64,000 nucleotides of DNA from Thalassobium sp. R2A62 (GTDB lineage Bacteria; Pseudomonadota; Alphaproteobacteria; Rhodobacterales; Rhodobacteraceae). Of the stretch, positions 46,052-54,745 are shown one piece after another (the first letter of the stretch is position 1; each line of letters starts with the position of its first letter). The notes below the pieces were generated by a model. The model did not search any database, had not been told where the DNA came from, and saw nothing but the letters and a program-made list of their open reading frames with translations. The translations under genes were made by a program, and so were the position numbers. Location: contig NZ_GG697169.2 of NCBI RefSeq assembly GCF_000161835.1, positions 124,001 to 188,000 on the forward strand, read 5' to 3'.

Positions 46052-47275
46052 TTAGTCTGCTGGTACGTAACGTTCGATCACGACGCGGATCGTTCCTGTT
46101 TTACCCGAGCCGCCCGGCTGCATAACTGCAAAGGCATACTGGCCTGGAAACACCCGTGCGGCGACAAGGCTGTCCAGTGAACCGGCGTTGTCATCATTGC
46201 GCTGAATTTCCCGGCCTACATCATCAAACAGAACGATCATTGGATCAGTGTCCGCGACAGCAATTCCTTCGATCAGCAACAGCCCGGCTTCTTCAACATC
46301 AATCGCGTACCAGACCGCTGGCCCAGTTGTGCGAACGTCCAAACGCGTGCGGCCTTCCAATGCGCCAAGGTTCTCGACGGGGTGGCTTCCGTCCAGTGTC
46401 GGGCTTGCGTCGCCCTTGTCGAACATCGCTGTCATGATCGCTTCTTCGTCGTATTCAAAAACGGACACCTCGATTGGGGCATCTGCATTTGATAGCGCGC
46501 GAATACCGATACAATAGTTGCCAGCCGGAAGAGGCTCTGCCATGTCGATGCGGCTGCTGAGCCCGTCAAAGTCGTCGTTTTCGGCCAGCAAAGTCCCGTC
46601 GTTGTCGAAGAGATACAGCACTGGGTCGGCATCTTCGTTTGTCGCGGTCAAGCTAAGTGGGGACGCTTCGTCCAGCGTAAAGCGATAAAACGGGACGTTT
46701 GTCGCGTTGTTCGAGGCGCTGATGCCGTCGCCTGCAAGCATAGCGTTAAGTGCAGCGTCACCCAATGCCCTGGCAGGGGTGTCGCGATTACACCGTGCGC
46801 TCTCGGTGTTGGGGTTCCCGGCGGTCAGGGGCTCGTGCTCGGTCAAACCGACGCGAACTTGGGCCATCATGACGTCGCCACCAAAGCTGCGAGTGGACAA
46901 ACAGTATGTTCCAGCAGCGAGATCCATTTCACCCCGCGACGCACCATTGCCGCCTGAATCGTCATCCTCGAGGATCATTTCGCCAGTGTCGTTGCGCAAT
47001 TCGATGACGGTATCGCCACCGTTTTGGCCCGTTGCCTCGACACGAACGCTGGCCGGAGCCGACAGCGTAAACAGCGAAACATAATCGGTGTTCAGGGGCA
47101 AAAGCGTGAGCTGTTCGACACCAGTTGAAGCCACCGCAATGTCAGACGCAGCCGCGTTGCCGCCGATCCACTGGCCATTGAGGCCGCCGCAGGCCGTAGC
47201 CTGTGCAAACGCGGCGCCTGAGCCGAGCAGCGTAATGGCGGTAGCCGTTGCGAAGGTTTGTTTGAAAGAGGGCAT
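46052..47275 (-). CDS. secreted PPC-like repeat protein
   Basis: A 407-residue exported protein with a signal peptide (MPSFKQTFATATAITLLGSGAAFAQ) and three pre-peptidase C-terminal-like beta domains of about 110 residues. Each has an acidic turn followed by a tyrosine-rich strand: ILEDDDSGGN...GTYCLS, LLAENDDFDG...GNYCIG and EIQRNDDNAG...GQYAFA. No catalytic domain is present. It may bind calcium or act in the cell envelope; this cannot be proved from sequence. The ATG at 47275 follows AAGGAGACC. Confidence 0.75.
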   Translation of the reverse strand: MPSFKQTFATATAITLLGSGAAFAQATACGGLNGQWIGGNAAASDIAVASTGVEQLTLLPLNTDYVSLFTLSAPASVRVEATGQNGGDTVIELRNDTGEMILEDDDSGGNGASRGEMDLAAGTYCLSTRSFGGDVMMAQVRVGLTEHEPLTAGNPNTESARCNRDTPARALGDAALNAMLAGDGISASNNATNVPFYRFTLDEASPLSLTATNEDADPVLYLFDNDGTLLAENDDFDGLSSRIDMAEPLPAGNYCIGIRALSNADAPIEVSVFEYDEEAIMTAMFDKGDASPTLDGSHPVENLGALEGRTRLDVRTTGPAVWYAIDVEEAGLLLIEGIAVADTDPMIVLFDDVGREIQRNDDNAGSLDSLVAARVFPGQYAFAVMQPGGSGKTGTIRVVIERYVPAD

Positions 47276-47398
47276 GGCGGTCTCCTTGGACTGAATTTCA
47301 GTCACTCTAACGTTGATCAAGGCGATCTGACCAGTGCCCGCAGAGCAGGGAGGTGATTAAAGTTTCCGTCCGCAGCCCATTCTTGCAGGCTGTGGATG

Positions 47399-48274
47399 TT
47401 ATGGGGCGATAAAGTTCACGCCCGCCATACGCTCGATGGTATAGAGGTCTTCCTCGTAGAGCTCGGTCAACTCATCAACCATCTCTTCTGTCCAACCTGG
47501 CAGGTCAAATTCCTCTTCGACTTCATCGTCGATGACGTATTTGTCCAGAAACGCGGCGATGATCCGGCGTTTTTGCACCTCTGTACGCGGGGGATGGCTC
47601 TTTAGATAAGAATGAAAACGCTTCATCCCTTCGACCGACATGATCTGGCCCAACAAATCGAACCCGCCTGAGATTTTGGTCATTGGATCGACGCCTGCGA
47701 TCTCGCGAATGAGCTGCGCCCAGATCAGTGGGGTGTCCTCATTGCTCCAAACCGTGATGTTTGCTTGGGGGCAAACAGATTTGATCCGAGTGATCAGATC
47801 CGACCATTTGATTTGACCGGGATGTACACCGCGCAAGAACTCTTGGAACGTCATGCCCTCGACCCGTTCAAAGGCCGCAGGGACAAAGGTCGCAGGGTTG
47901 CGGACGCCCAAAAAGATCTCGATTTCGTCATCGGGAAACAACTGGGCCAAAGCCAGAATTTTTTGTTCGGCCATGCCGTAGAAACGCCCGTCAGAAAACA
48001 CCCGGCGAGGCACACAGATAAATGAATGGTGGCTCATCACCAAACGGTCAGCTTCTGCTTCGTCCAAAATCGCATCTAGCAAGATATCTCGCGTGTCAGT
48101 GGCAGGTGTTGCGCCGTCAAGGTTCTGAATTGTCTCGCGAATAATCGCGCGGTACCGGCTAGGGCCGGGTACAGTAACACCAAGCTCTAGAAACGCTTCG
48201 GCATTCTTGAGCAACGATTTGAGGAGGCGGTCATCATCCGTGCAATTCGCACCGATATGATAGACGATCTGCAT
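47399..48274 (-). CDS. hypothetical protein, sulfotransferase-like fold possible
   Basis: A 291-residue protein not recognised with confidence. It begins MQIVYHIGANCTDDDRLLKS, reminiscent of the HIG-type phosphosulfate loop region of P-loop sulfotransferase-like proteins in roseobacters, but lacks the full GxxxxGT/S pattern. EIEIFLGVRNPATFVPAAFE has an Arg-Asn-Pro segment like the 3'-phosphate loop (RDP) of sulfotransferases. The C-terminal third is very acidic. It stands alone between two transcription units. Confidence 0.6.
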   Translation of the reverse strand: MQIVYHIGANCTDDDRLLKSLLKNAEAFLELGVTVPGPSRYRAIIRETIQNLDGATPATDTRDILLDAILDEAEADRLVMSHHSFICVPRRVFSDGRFYGMAEQKILALAQLFPDDEIEIFLGVRNPATFVPAAFERVEGMTFQEFLRGVHPGQIKWSDLITRIKSVCPQANITVWSNEDTPLIWAQLIREIAGVDPMTKISGGFDLLGQIMSVEGMKRFHSYLKSHPPRTEVQKRRIIAAFLDKYVIDDEVEEEFDLPGWTEEMVDELTELYEEDLYTIERMAGVNFIAP

Positions 48275-48363
48275 AGAGGACCTAACTGTGAGACACTTAA
48301 CTTTGCGACCAGACTACAGGGGTTTTCTGGACAGGCAAACCTCTTTCAGATAGGCCGCGTTCT

Positions 48364-50022
48364 ATGTCCGAGCAAACCAGTCAGATATTGCCAAAGAACA
48401 GGCGGCGCTTGCGCCTAGACCGTTGGGGTTTGGGGGCGATTATTATCGCGATGATCGTGCTGTTGCCGATTGTTTCGGTGATCTGGATCGCGGCCAATCC
48501 GGAAACGAACGTCTGGCCCCATTTGGTATCCACCACGCTGCCGCGATATTTGCGGAATACGATTGTTTTGATGCTGGGGGTCGGCGGGCTGACCATTGTT
48601 GTTGGGGTCGGCACTGCTTGGTTGGTTTCAATGTACCGTTTTCCAATGGTGCGTTGGCTCGAATGGGCATTGCTGTTGCCGCTCGCGATCCCTGCTTATG
48701 TCGGGGCCTATGCGTTGGTCGATTTCTTGGAATACGCGGGCCCTGTCCAGACGTTGCTACGTGATCTGTTCGGCTGGGAAAACGCCCGCGCATATTGGTT
48801 TCCACAGGTGCGAACGCGCACGATGGCGACACTCGTGATTGCCGCGTCGCTCTACCCTTATGTCTATCTGATGGCGCGTGCCGCGTTTAGAGAACAGTCA
48901 GGTGCAGCCTATGAAGTCGCCCAAGCGTTAGGGGTGGGGCCATGGCGCAGGTTTTTCAAAGTTGGTCTGCCGCTTGCAAGACCTGCAATTGCTGCGGGTG
49001 TGGCCGTGGTCATGATGGAAACCGTGAATGATTTTGGAACAGTCGACTACTTTGCTGTCCAAACGCTGACGACTGGAATCTTTTCGCTTTGGGACGAGAG
49101 CCGCAATGCTGCAGGCGCGGCCCAGATCGCGTGTCTCGTTTTGACGCTTGTTGTGGTTCTGGTTGTGTTAGAGCAGGTAGGGCGCGCGCGCAGCCGCTAC
49201 TTTGGCGCCGCGCGGTCTGTTCGACCTATTGTTCGGCCTCGGATCATCGGTGTTCGTGGGTGGATTGCAGGGGGACTGTGCTTGATGCCGTTCCTGTTGG
49301 GGTTTGTTCTGCCAACATCCGTATTGTTGTCTCATGCTCTGGACGCCCCCGAGGTTTGGATTTCTCAGGGCCTGTTGTCTGCACTCGGCACATCTGTTCT
49401 TGTTGGTGGTGTTGCCGCGGTCGTCACGGTCTTGGGCGGGGTCTTTATGGTTTATGGGGTCCGTCTATCTGGTCGCCGTTTGCCGCAACTGCTAATGCCA
49501 GCGACGCTGATCGGATACGCTGTCCCGGGGGCGGTTTTGGGAATTGGTGTCCTGATCCCAATGGCCGCATTCGACAACGCCCTTGCCGACGCAATTGTTG
49601 CCATCACCGGCTTCGAGGTCGGATTGATCATGACGGGATCAATCGGTGCTTTGGTCATCGCGTATTTTGTGCGGTTCTTTGCGATTGCTCAAGGTACCGC
49701 TGACGCAGCAATCGGGCGCGTGACCCCCAGCCTGCCAATGGCGGCACGGTCCTTGGGGCGGACGGCAGGTGGCACTTTGGCCGCTGTCTATGCTCCGCTT
49801 ATCCGAACATCGGTGGCGTCTGCTTTGCTGTTGGTCTTTGTCGATTGCATCAAAGAATTGCCCGCCACACTGCTGCTCAAGCCGACCTATGTCGACACCT
49901 TGGCAACTCGTGTTCACTATCAAGCGTCGCTCGAAGATATCGCCCAAGCAGCCCCTCCCGCATTGCTAATTGTTGTCGTCGGACTGGTCGCTGTCGGATT
50001 ACTTGCGCGCGCGAACAGGTAG
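48364..50022 (+). CDS. iron(III)-type ABC transporter permease (FbpB-like)
   Basis: A 552-residue permease made of two fused six-helix units. Each unit has an EAA-type loop: AYEVAQALGVGPWRRFFKVGLPLARPAI in the first and MAARSLGRTAGGTLAAVYAPLIRTSV in the second. This doubled architecture is typical of FbpB/SfuB iron transporters. The binding protein and ATPase genes are not in the window, so it is an orphan here. It ends 41 bp before the tRNA-Thr gene. Confidence 0.85.
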   Translation: MSEQTSQILPKNRRRLRLDRWGLGAIIIAMIVLLPIVSVIWIAANPETNVWPHLVSTTLPRYLRNTIVLMLGVGGLTIVVGVGTAWLVSMYRFPMVRWLEWALLLPLAIPAYVGAYALVDFLEYAGPVQTLLRDLFGWENARAYWFPQVRTRTMATLVIAASLYPYVYLMARAAFREQSGAAYEVAQALGVGPWRRFFKVGLPLARPAIAAGVAVVMMETVNDFGTVDYFAVQTLTTGIFSLWDESRNAAGAAQIACLVLTLVVVLVVLEQVGRARSRYFGAARSVRPIVRPRIIGVRGWIAGGLCLMPFLLGFVLPTSVLLSHALDAPEVWISQGLLSALGTSVLVGGVAAVVTVLGGVFMVYGVRLSGRRLPQLLMPATLIGYAVPGAVLGIGVLIPMAAFDNALADAIVAITGFEVGLIMTGSIGALVIAYFVRFFAIAQGTADAAIGRVTPSLPMAARSLGRTAGGTLAAVYAPLIRTSVASALLLVFVDCIKELPATLLLKPTYVDTLATRVHYQASLEDIAQAAPPALLIVVVGLVAVGLLARANR

Positions 50023-50063
50023 GGCTTGCACTGCCGCGAATCTTTGCTAAAAGCTCTCGCAGT

Positions 50064-50139
50064 GCCCCTATAGCTCAGCTGGTAGAGCAACTGATTTGTA
50101 ATCAGTAGGTCCGCGGTTCGAGTCCGTGTGGGGGCACCA
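50064..50139 (+). tRNA. tRNA-Thr (anticodon TGT)
   Basis: A 76-base tRNA including an encoded CCA. The acceptor stem GCCCCTA pairs with TGGGGGC; the D arm reads GCTCAGCTGGTAGAGC, the anticodon stem ACTGA/TCAGT encloses loop TTTGTAA, and the T arm contains GGTTCGAGTCC. An integrase remnant and accessory genes follow, so the tRNA is a probable integration site. No second copy of its 3' end was noticed in the rest of the window. Confidence 0.96.
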
Positions 50140-50416
50140 CTTTACACCCAAAACTCCCATAAAATCATAGATTATCAGTTATAATCAGCGATATGGGGAC
50201 ATTTTACGGGAACGCTTTGGGGAACTCTTTGCGGTTTACGGGGAGTTCTCGAAAGTCTGCTACTCAGCATCGCTTCACAAGGTTGATTCCTTCAGAAACG
50301 TCTCTGTATGGTTCGTCAAAAGCGTCGAAAACTAACCAAGCTTCGTCAGAAACTGACAAACTCCTCGGTGGAAGTGTTCCCATAGTACCCGTAAGGTCAG
50401 AAAAGGGAGCCGAAAG
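50140..50416. other. gene-free stretch between tRNA-Thr and integrase remnant
   Basis: About 280 bp with no supportable gene. It includes several GGGGA/GGGAA repeats (around 50193-50250) and a lower GC content than the upstream genes. It is the kind of spacer expected between an integration site and an integrase gene and may hold arm-type binding repeats (inference). Confidence 0.5.
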
Positions 50417-50539
50417 ATGTCCAAGACTAGCCAAGACAAGTTGCCAAAGTACGTGTTCAGGACTGCCTTTGGTGTGTTTCGCTTCAAGCGCAACGTCCCG
50501 AAGGACATCCGCGAAGTCTCTGGCAAGGTGTTCTTCTAA
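50417..50539 (+). pseudogene. tyrosine integrase N-terminal remnant
   Basis: A 40-codon frame starting MSKTSQDKLPKYVFRTAFG and continuing VFRFKRNVPKDIREVSGKVFF before a TAA. It matches the start of phage/island integrases (RRxVPKDLR-type segment). In-frame sequence after the stop still reads KVLRSAQYP, consistent with an old nonsense mutation, then other stops follow and the catalytic domain is absent. A GGGAG ribosome site precedes the ATG. A relic of the element that entered at tRNA-Thr. Confidence 0.6.
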
Positions 50540-50595
50540 AAGGTGCTGCGGAGCGCACAGTACCCATAAGAAAACACTTTTCGAAAAGAGGATTG

Positions 50596-51615
50596 ATGGG
50601 CAACTTCATCGACAAGACATTGGACGATCCAACATATTGGCGGTCGATCATTCTGTTTGGTCGGAATGTTGCATCGTACAAGTTTGCGCTGGCCAGAAGC
50701 CTCGTTGAGGTCGTTCGTAACAATGATGATCTGGTTCGGTTGGATGATCTGGCGGAACCGTTCGCTCGACACATCTGCCAGCACATCAAGGATGCTCCGG
50801 TTCAAGCAACATCCAAATCCAGCCGTTTCTTGGAGGCGTGTCAGAACTTCAACGATGGACACATCGACGCGACCCAGCTTCGTGATACAACGGTGCGTCT
50901 TGGATTCAACAACGTCATCGATGCGTTCCATGTGGTGAACGGAGACGATGTGCCAACTCGGTTTTTTCTTGATGAACGAAAGACCAATGGCGGTATTCGA
51001 CTAACCACCGCCGCATTCAACCTTCTCAACGAAAACATGGTGGGCACTCTGGATAGTGAAGTTCAATCACGGTGGCGATTGGTCGAGACCGCTTGGGAAT
51101 TAAACATGAACCGGAACCTGATTTCGGTTAAACACGACACCGACAGCCACACACTGTTTGTGGACAAAGAAAACCATCGGATAAACGTAACCTCGGCCCG
51201 TGACGCGTTGAACGGGTATCAAAAGGGGCACTGCTTCTTCTGTTTCGCCCCCATCTCTCTGACACAGATCGCGTTGCAGCCCGATGTCGATCACTTCTTC
51301 CCCCACGTGTTGGGGAGCTATGATCACAAAACCAATTATGACGGGGTTTGGAATCTGACCCTTTCATGTCGCGACTGCAATCGTGGTGAGAATGGAAAGT
51401 TTGCCAAACTGCCTTCTCTCAAACTACTGGAACGGCTCAATACGCGAAATGAATTCTTGATTACCAGCCATCACCCACTTCGGGAAACACTGATCCAGCA
51501 AACTGGTCGATCACCCGCAGATCGCATACGGTATTTGCAACGACAATTCGACAACGCCAAATCAATACTCATACACGAATGGGAGCCAGAGCAGCTTGGG
51601 CCAGAACGTTTCTGA
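50596..51615 (+). CDS. HNH endonuclease-domain protein
   Basis: A 339-residue protein with a GAGG ribosome site before the ATG. The first 200 residues are helical and unrecognised. The C-terminal HNH domain contains CFFC (213-216), the Asp-His pair of DVDHFFPH (231-237), Asn253 in WNLTLSCRDCN, and the second Cys pair (258, 261), so zinc-ribbon and catalytic residues are complete. It overlaps the methyltransferase gene by 20 bp. It is the first intact gene after the integrase relic at tRNA-Thr. A defence or modification-linked nuclease is likely (inference); the target is unknown. Confidence 0.85.
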   Translation: MGNFIDKTLDDPTYWRSIILFGRNVASYKFALARSLVEVVRNNDDLVRLDDLAEPFARHICQHIKDAPVQATSKSSRFLEACQNFNDGHIDATQLRDTTVRLGFNNVIDAFHVVNGDDVPTRFFLDERKTNGGIRLTTAAFNLLNENMVGTLDSEVQSRWRLVETAWELNMNRNLISVKHDTDSHTLFVDKENHRINVTSARDALNGYQKGHCFFCFAPISLTQIALQPDVDHFFPHVLGSYDHKTNYDGVWNLTLSCRDCNRGENGKFAKLPSLKLLERLNTRNEFLITSHHPLRETLIQQTGRSPADRIRYLQRQFDNAKSILIHEWEPEQLGPERF

Positions 51616-52210
51616 TACAGTCAAGTATTACGACGACAACGCGGATGTTTTTGTTGCACAGACGGTCAAGGCAGATGTGACTGGGCTTTATGTACCGTTT
51701 CTTTCAAAGCTGCCGAAACGTGCACGTATCTTAGATGCTGGTTCAGGATCAGGTCGCGACACCAAAGCGTTCCGTGACATGGGGCATGACGTAGTCGCAA
51801 TTGATGCATCGAAGGAGATGGTGGAGGCTACGCGTCGTCTTTCCAATGGACCAGCGATCCACTCAACATTCTTGGGCTATTCGGATGGCGATCAGTTCGA
51901 TGGCATCTGGGCCTGTGCGTCACTGTTGCACGTACCAAGTACCGATCTCCCCAAGACGCTAAACCACCTCAGCGGACTGTTGAACGATAGCGGGTGGATG
52001 TTTGCCTCCTTTAAGATCGGTGAGAGTGAGCAAATCCGCAATGGCCGGTTCTTCAATGATATGGATGTTGGGCGGCTAGATGCGGCTGTAGACGCCATTC
52101 AGCGCCTATCAGTGGTCAACACATGGAAAACCGAGGATGTCCGCCCAGAGCGTGATGAACGGTGGCTGAATGTGCTGCTGTCGAAAGAGGGGGCAGAGGA
52201 AAATTCATGA
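51596..52210 (+). CDS. class I SAM-dependent methyltransferase
   Basis: A 204-residue methyltransferase. Motif I is LDAGSGSGRDTKAF, with DVVAIDASKEM as the acidic loop, GIWACASLLHVP as motif IV, and a beta-strand end near ERDERWLNVLL. It resembles the small methyltransferases with a TehB-like core whose genes often lie next to nucleases or helicases in accessory regions. The start is probably TTG 51596 (GGGAG upstream), overlapping the HNH gene by 20 bp. No DNA-recognition domain is visible, so it is not a normal restriction-modification methylase. Confidence 0.83.
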   Translation: MGQNVSDTVKYYDDNADVFVAQTVKADVTGLYVPFLSKLPKRARILDAGSGSGRDTKAFRDMGHDVVAIDASKEMVEATRRLSNGPAIHSTFLGYSDGDQFDGIWACASLLHVPSTDLPKTLNHLSGLLNDSGWMFASFKIGESEQIRNGRFFNDMDVGRLDAAVDAIQRLSVVNTWKTEDVRPERDERWLNVLLSKEGAEENS

Positions 52211-52305
52211 AACAAAATGGCGATACAACAGCGATCCCCGCCTGAGCCCTGCCGGTCACCGATCTGTCAATTCGCTGTGGCCACGACCTCTCAATACGCC
52301 AATCT

Positions 52306-53123
52306 GGTCTTGTCAGAAGGATTTGAGTTGAGGCGGGCAGGGTGGTTGCGTAGCCTGTCCACATGATTAAAACAGACCCATTCAAGGGCTTTCATAGCAG
52401 CCCTGAGATTATCCGCCTCGCCGTCATGTTGTATGTTCGTTTTCCTTTGTCGCTGAGAAACGTCAAAGATCTTTTGCACGAGCGCGGCGTCGACATCAGC
52501 CACGAAACCGTTCGATATTGGTGGAATAGATTTGGCCCAATGTTCGCCGCTGAAATCCGCCGCAAGCGAGTTCAGCAGATGCGCGCATACTCGAACTGGC
52601 AGTGGCATTTGGATGAGGTATTTGTGAAGACTAATGGCGAGACGCATTATCTTTGGCGTGCCGTGGATCAAGAGGGCGAGGTGCTGGAAAGCTATGTCAC
52701 AAAGCGCCGGAATCGCAAAGTAGCGTTGAAATTCCTCAGGAAAACTATGAAGCGTCACGGTCACCCTCATATCCTGGTGACCGACAAACTCCGGTCTTAC
52801 GGTGCTGCAATGAAGGAAATCGGCAACGAGCAGAGGCAGGAAACCGGTCGCTGGCTCAACAATCGCGCGGAGAATTCACACCTTCCGTTTCGACGACGAG
52901 AACGGGCCATGCAACGTTTCCGCAGCATGCGAAGTTTACAGAAATTCGCCTCCGTTCATGCCTCTGTCTGCAACCATTTCAATAAGGAACGCGCCCTGTA
53001 CAGCAGAGACAATTTCAAGCTCAACCGCGCCGCCGCTCTTGCCGAGTGGCGCGATCTCGGTGCGGCATAAGGGACAGCCTCACTGTCCTTGCAGAGACGA
53101 GTTCGAATTGGTCTGACACCACC
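52306..53123 (+). mobile_element. IS6-family insertion sequence, copy A (818 bp)
   Basis: Left end GGTCTTGTCAGA and right end (reverse complement) GGTGGTGTCAGA form an imperfect inverted repeat of about 24 bp. The flanking octamers (GCCAATCT and CGTCTATG) differ, so no target duplication remains. Same length as copies B and D and nearly identical in sequence to copy C. Confidence 0.9.
52363..53070 (+). CDS. IS6-family transposase (copy A)
   Basis: A 235-residue DDE transposase. An N-terminal helix-turn-helix (LRNVKDLLHERGVDISHETVR) is followed by the catalytic Asp of WHLDEVFVK, the Asp of LVTDKLRSYG and the Glu of NNRAENSHLP. RRRERAMQRFRS is the family's basic C-terminal segment. It appears intact and differs from copy C by single residues (K for E at about 36, V for A, F for S) and two extra codons. 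Confidence 0.95.
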   Translation: MIKTDPFKGFHSSPEIIRLAVMLYVRFPLSLRNVKDLLHERGVDISHETVRYWWNRFGPMFAAEIRRKRVQQMRAYSNWQWHLDEVFVKTNGETHYLWRAVDQEGEVLESYVTKRRNRKVALKFLRKTMKRHGHPHILVTDKLRSYGAAMKEIGNEQRQETGRWLNNRAENSHLPFRRRERAMQRFRSMRSLQKFASVHASVCNHFNKERALYSRDNFKLNRAAALAEWRDLGAA

Positions 53124-53326
53124 CGTCTATGTGCTAATAGTGCAGCCGATGACTGTAAATGTTGGTAAAGGTGCGCCACGAATGCCGTCCAATTCCAACG
53201 TTTTCTGGCATGCTCAACTCTGCCGTTGAAAATCAGTAAGGAAGGTTTTCAAGTGGGGCTTGAAATTTCTGACAATAATAGTCAACTATGAACTTTCTGC
53301 GATGAGCAACCTAAACAGAGGGCCCC

Positions 53327-53749
53327 ATGACCCAAGTCCAACAGATTGAAGTGGTTGAAGAAGTTTCTATTCAGCGCCATGAGGTCGGGGCGGGCGCGTT
53401 TTTGAATCATCTTCGCTTCACAGCCATGCAGTGTCGAACAAAACCCCAAACGGAGTTGTTTCAAGCCTGCGCTTTGCTTCAGGTGTCCCAAAGTGATTGC
53501 CAAGTGGCCCATTCAGAGGCGTTGATGCGGTGTTTGGGGCAGGCGCTCGGGCAACCGGCGCGGTTGTTGGCGCCTGGCACGGCGGAACTGACATTTGATG
53601 AACGATGGTTGGTTCAAGTGGGAACGGCCTGTGCTGATGGTGATGATCTGAGCCTCGCTTTTCTGTTGCGGTCCCGGGTGGCCCATGAAAACCGGAGATT
53701 GATCACTTTTTTAATCAGGCGAATAGCTGACTGTTTCCCTCTGATTTAG
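53327..53749 (+). CDS. hypothetical protein next to dps
   Basis: A 140-residue soluble protein, not recognised. It has four Cys residues, a helix-rich centre (ELFQACALLQVSQSDCQVAHSEALMRCLGQALGQPAR) and a C-terminal basic helix (LRSRVAHENRRLITFLIRRIADCF). It precedes dps in the same direction; its stop codon lies inside the iron-box palindrome at 53745-53761. The sequence from the end of IS copy A to its start (53124-53326) shows nothing else. Confidence 0.6.
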   Translation: MTQVQQIEVVEEVSIQRHEVGAGAFLNHLRFTAMQCRTKPQTELFQACALLQVSQSDCQVAHSEALMRCLGQALGQPARLLAPGTAELTFDERWLVQVGTACADGDDLSLAFLLRSRVAHENRRLITFLIRRIADCFPLI

Positions 53750-53761
53750 AATTATTCTAAA
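53745..53761. promoter_or_regulatory. Irr-like iron control (ICE) box upstream of dps
   Basis: TTTAGAATTATTCTAAA is a perfect 17-bp palindrome around a central T. It fits the TTTAGAA-N3-TTCTAAA pattern I recall for ICE boxes bound by Irr in alphaproteobacteria. It sits 95 bp before the dps start codon and overlaps the stop codon of the preceding gene. Binding is inferred. Confidence 0.7.
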
Positions 53762-53855
53762 AATTCTTGCAATACGAGATGCAGGCGCTAATTGTCAGCG
53801 ACAGCAAGCCAGTGACGTTGTCGCAAGCCAGCTTTTCATTAGCAGGAGTAAAAAG

Positions 53856-54326
53856 ATGACACAGACTGCAGTCGCGCTGTCTACGGACGCAAAAATCGCA
53901 ATTGTCGAATCCTTGAACCAGTCCGTTGCCGAGACGGCGGTCGCGACGATGTTGGCGCAGAATTTCCACTGGAACGTGACAGGCATGGGCTTTGGCCCGC
54001 TTCATGACCTGTTCCAGAAGATATATGAAGATCACTTCATCGCACAGGATGATCTGGCAGAGCGGATCAAAGCACTTGATGCCCACGCTGCAGGCACGCT
54101 TGCTGGTATGTTGGCGCGTTCAAAGGTTAAGGAACATGACGGCCACGCCACGGATAAAGAAATGATCAAAGCGATGCAGATCGCCCAAGAAACATTGGCC
54201 GCGACGCTGGCTGGTGCTGGGGCCATCGCGGCTGATCACGGCGATACGTTGACCGAAGACCTTTGCATTGCACGCGGCCAAACCCACGAAAAATTCGCGT
54301 GGTTCTTGCGGGCCCACCTCAGCTAA
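53856..54326 (+). CDS. dps: Dps-family DNA-binding ferritin-like protein
   Basis: A 156-residue mini-ferritin that stores iron and protects DNA from peroxide. Ferroxidase-site residues appear in NFHWNVTGMGFGPLHDLFQKIYEDHF (His38, His50, Asp/Glu following). The N-terminus has few Lys residues, so DNA binding may be weak. AGCAGGAG precedes the ATG. The upstream ICE-like palindrome and the hemP/DUF1289 neighbours indicate iron-linked control. Confidence 0.92.
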   Translation: MTQTAVALSTDAKIAIVESLNQSVAETAVATMLAQNFHWNVTGMGFGPLHDLFQKIYEDHFIAQDDLAERIKALDAHAAGTLAGMLARSKVKEHDGHATDKEMIKAMQIAQETLAATLAGAGAIAADHGDTLTEDLCIARGQTHEKFAWFLRAHLS

Positions 54327-54327
54327 C

Positions 54328-54345
54328 AGCCGCGTCCCCGCGGCT
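54328..54345 (+). terminator. stem-loop after dps
   Basis: AGCCGCG and CGCGGCT form a 7-bp stem with a 4-base loop directly after the dps stop codon, followed only by TAAAT. Compact and GC-rich, probably an end-of-message hairpin. Confidence 0.6.
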
Positions 54346-54420
54346 TAAATGCGAAGGAAGCCACCGAGCCAGACAGCCACCTATCGGCAGCAAGCAAGCC
54401 CGGTCGCCACCCAAGCGGGG

Positions 54421-54678
54421 TCAAGCCACGTCCTTTTCCACGGCGACTGGATTGACCTTTTTCTTTGCGCATTTCTTGTTATATTTCGATAGCCAATGAC
54501 TGTATTTCCCGAGCCTATTCTGTTGTTCGATCAACATTTCAACAAAGGCTTCGCGGCTCTTGTTCTTCTTTAGCTCTTTAAACAAAGACTTCTGAGCCTT
54601 GGTCATAGAACATCCGAGACAATGGCCTTCTCGTTTGAACTTACACACATCAACACAAGGGCTGGGCGTTTTCGGCAT
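54421..54678 (-). CDS. DUF1289 Cys-rich small protein
   Basis: An 85-residue protein starting at ATG 54678 (AAGGA upstream). It begins MPKTPSPCVDVCKFKREGHCLGCSMT, with the DUF1289 Cys pattern (C-x3-C-x7-C-x2-C) that probably binds a metal. The rest is basic and helical, longer than the common 60-residue members. It lies 67 bp downstream of hemP on the same strand. Confidence 0.82.
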   Translation of the reverse strand: MPKTPSPCVDVCKFKREGHCLGCSMTKAQKSLFKELKKNKSREAFVEMLIEQQNRLGKYSHWLSKYNKKCAKKKVNPVAVEKDVA

Positions 54679-54745
54679 TCGGTTTTCCTTGCTTAGCAAG
54701 CAGCCGTATTGCTGCTCGATACTCGGTATTTGATCGCAGTGTGAG

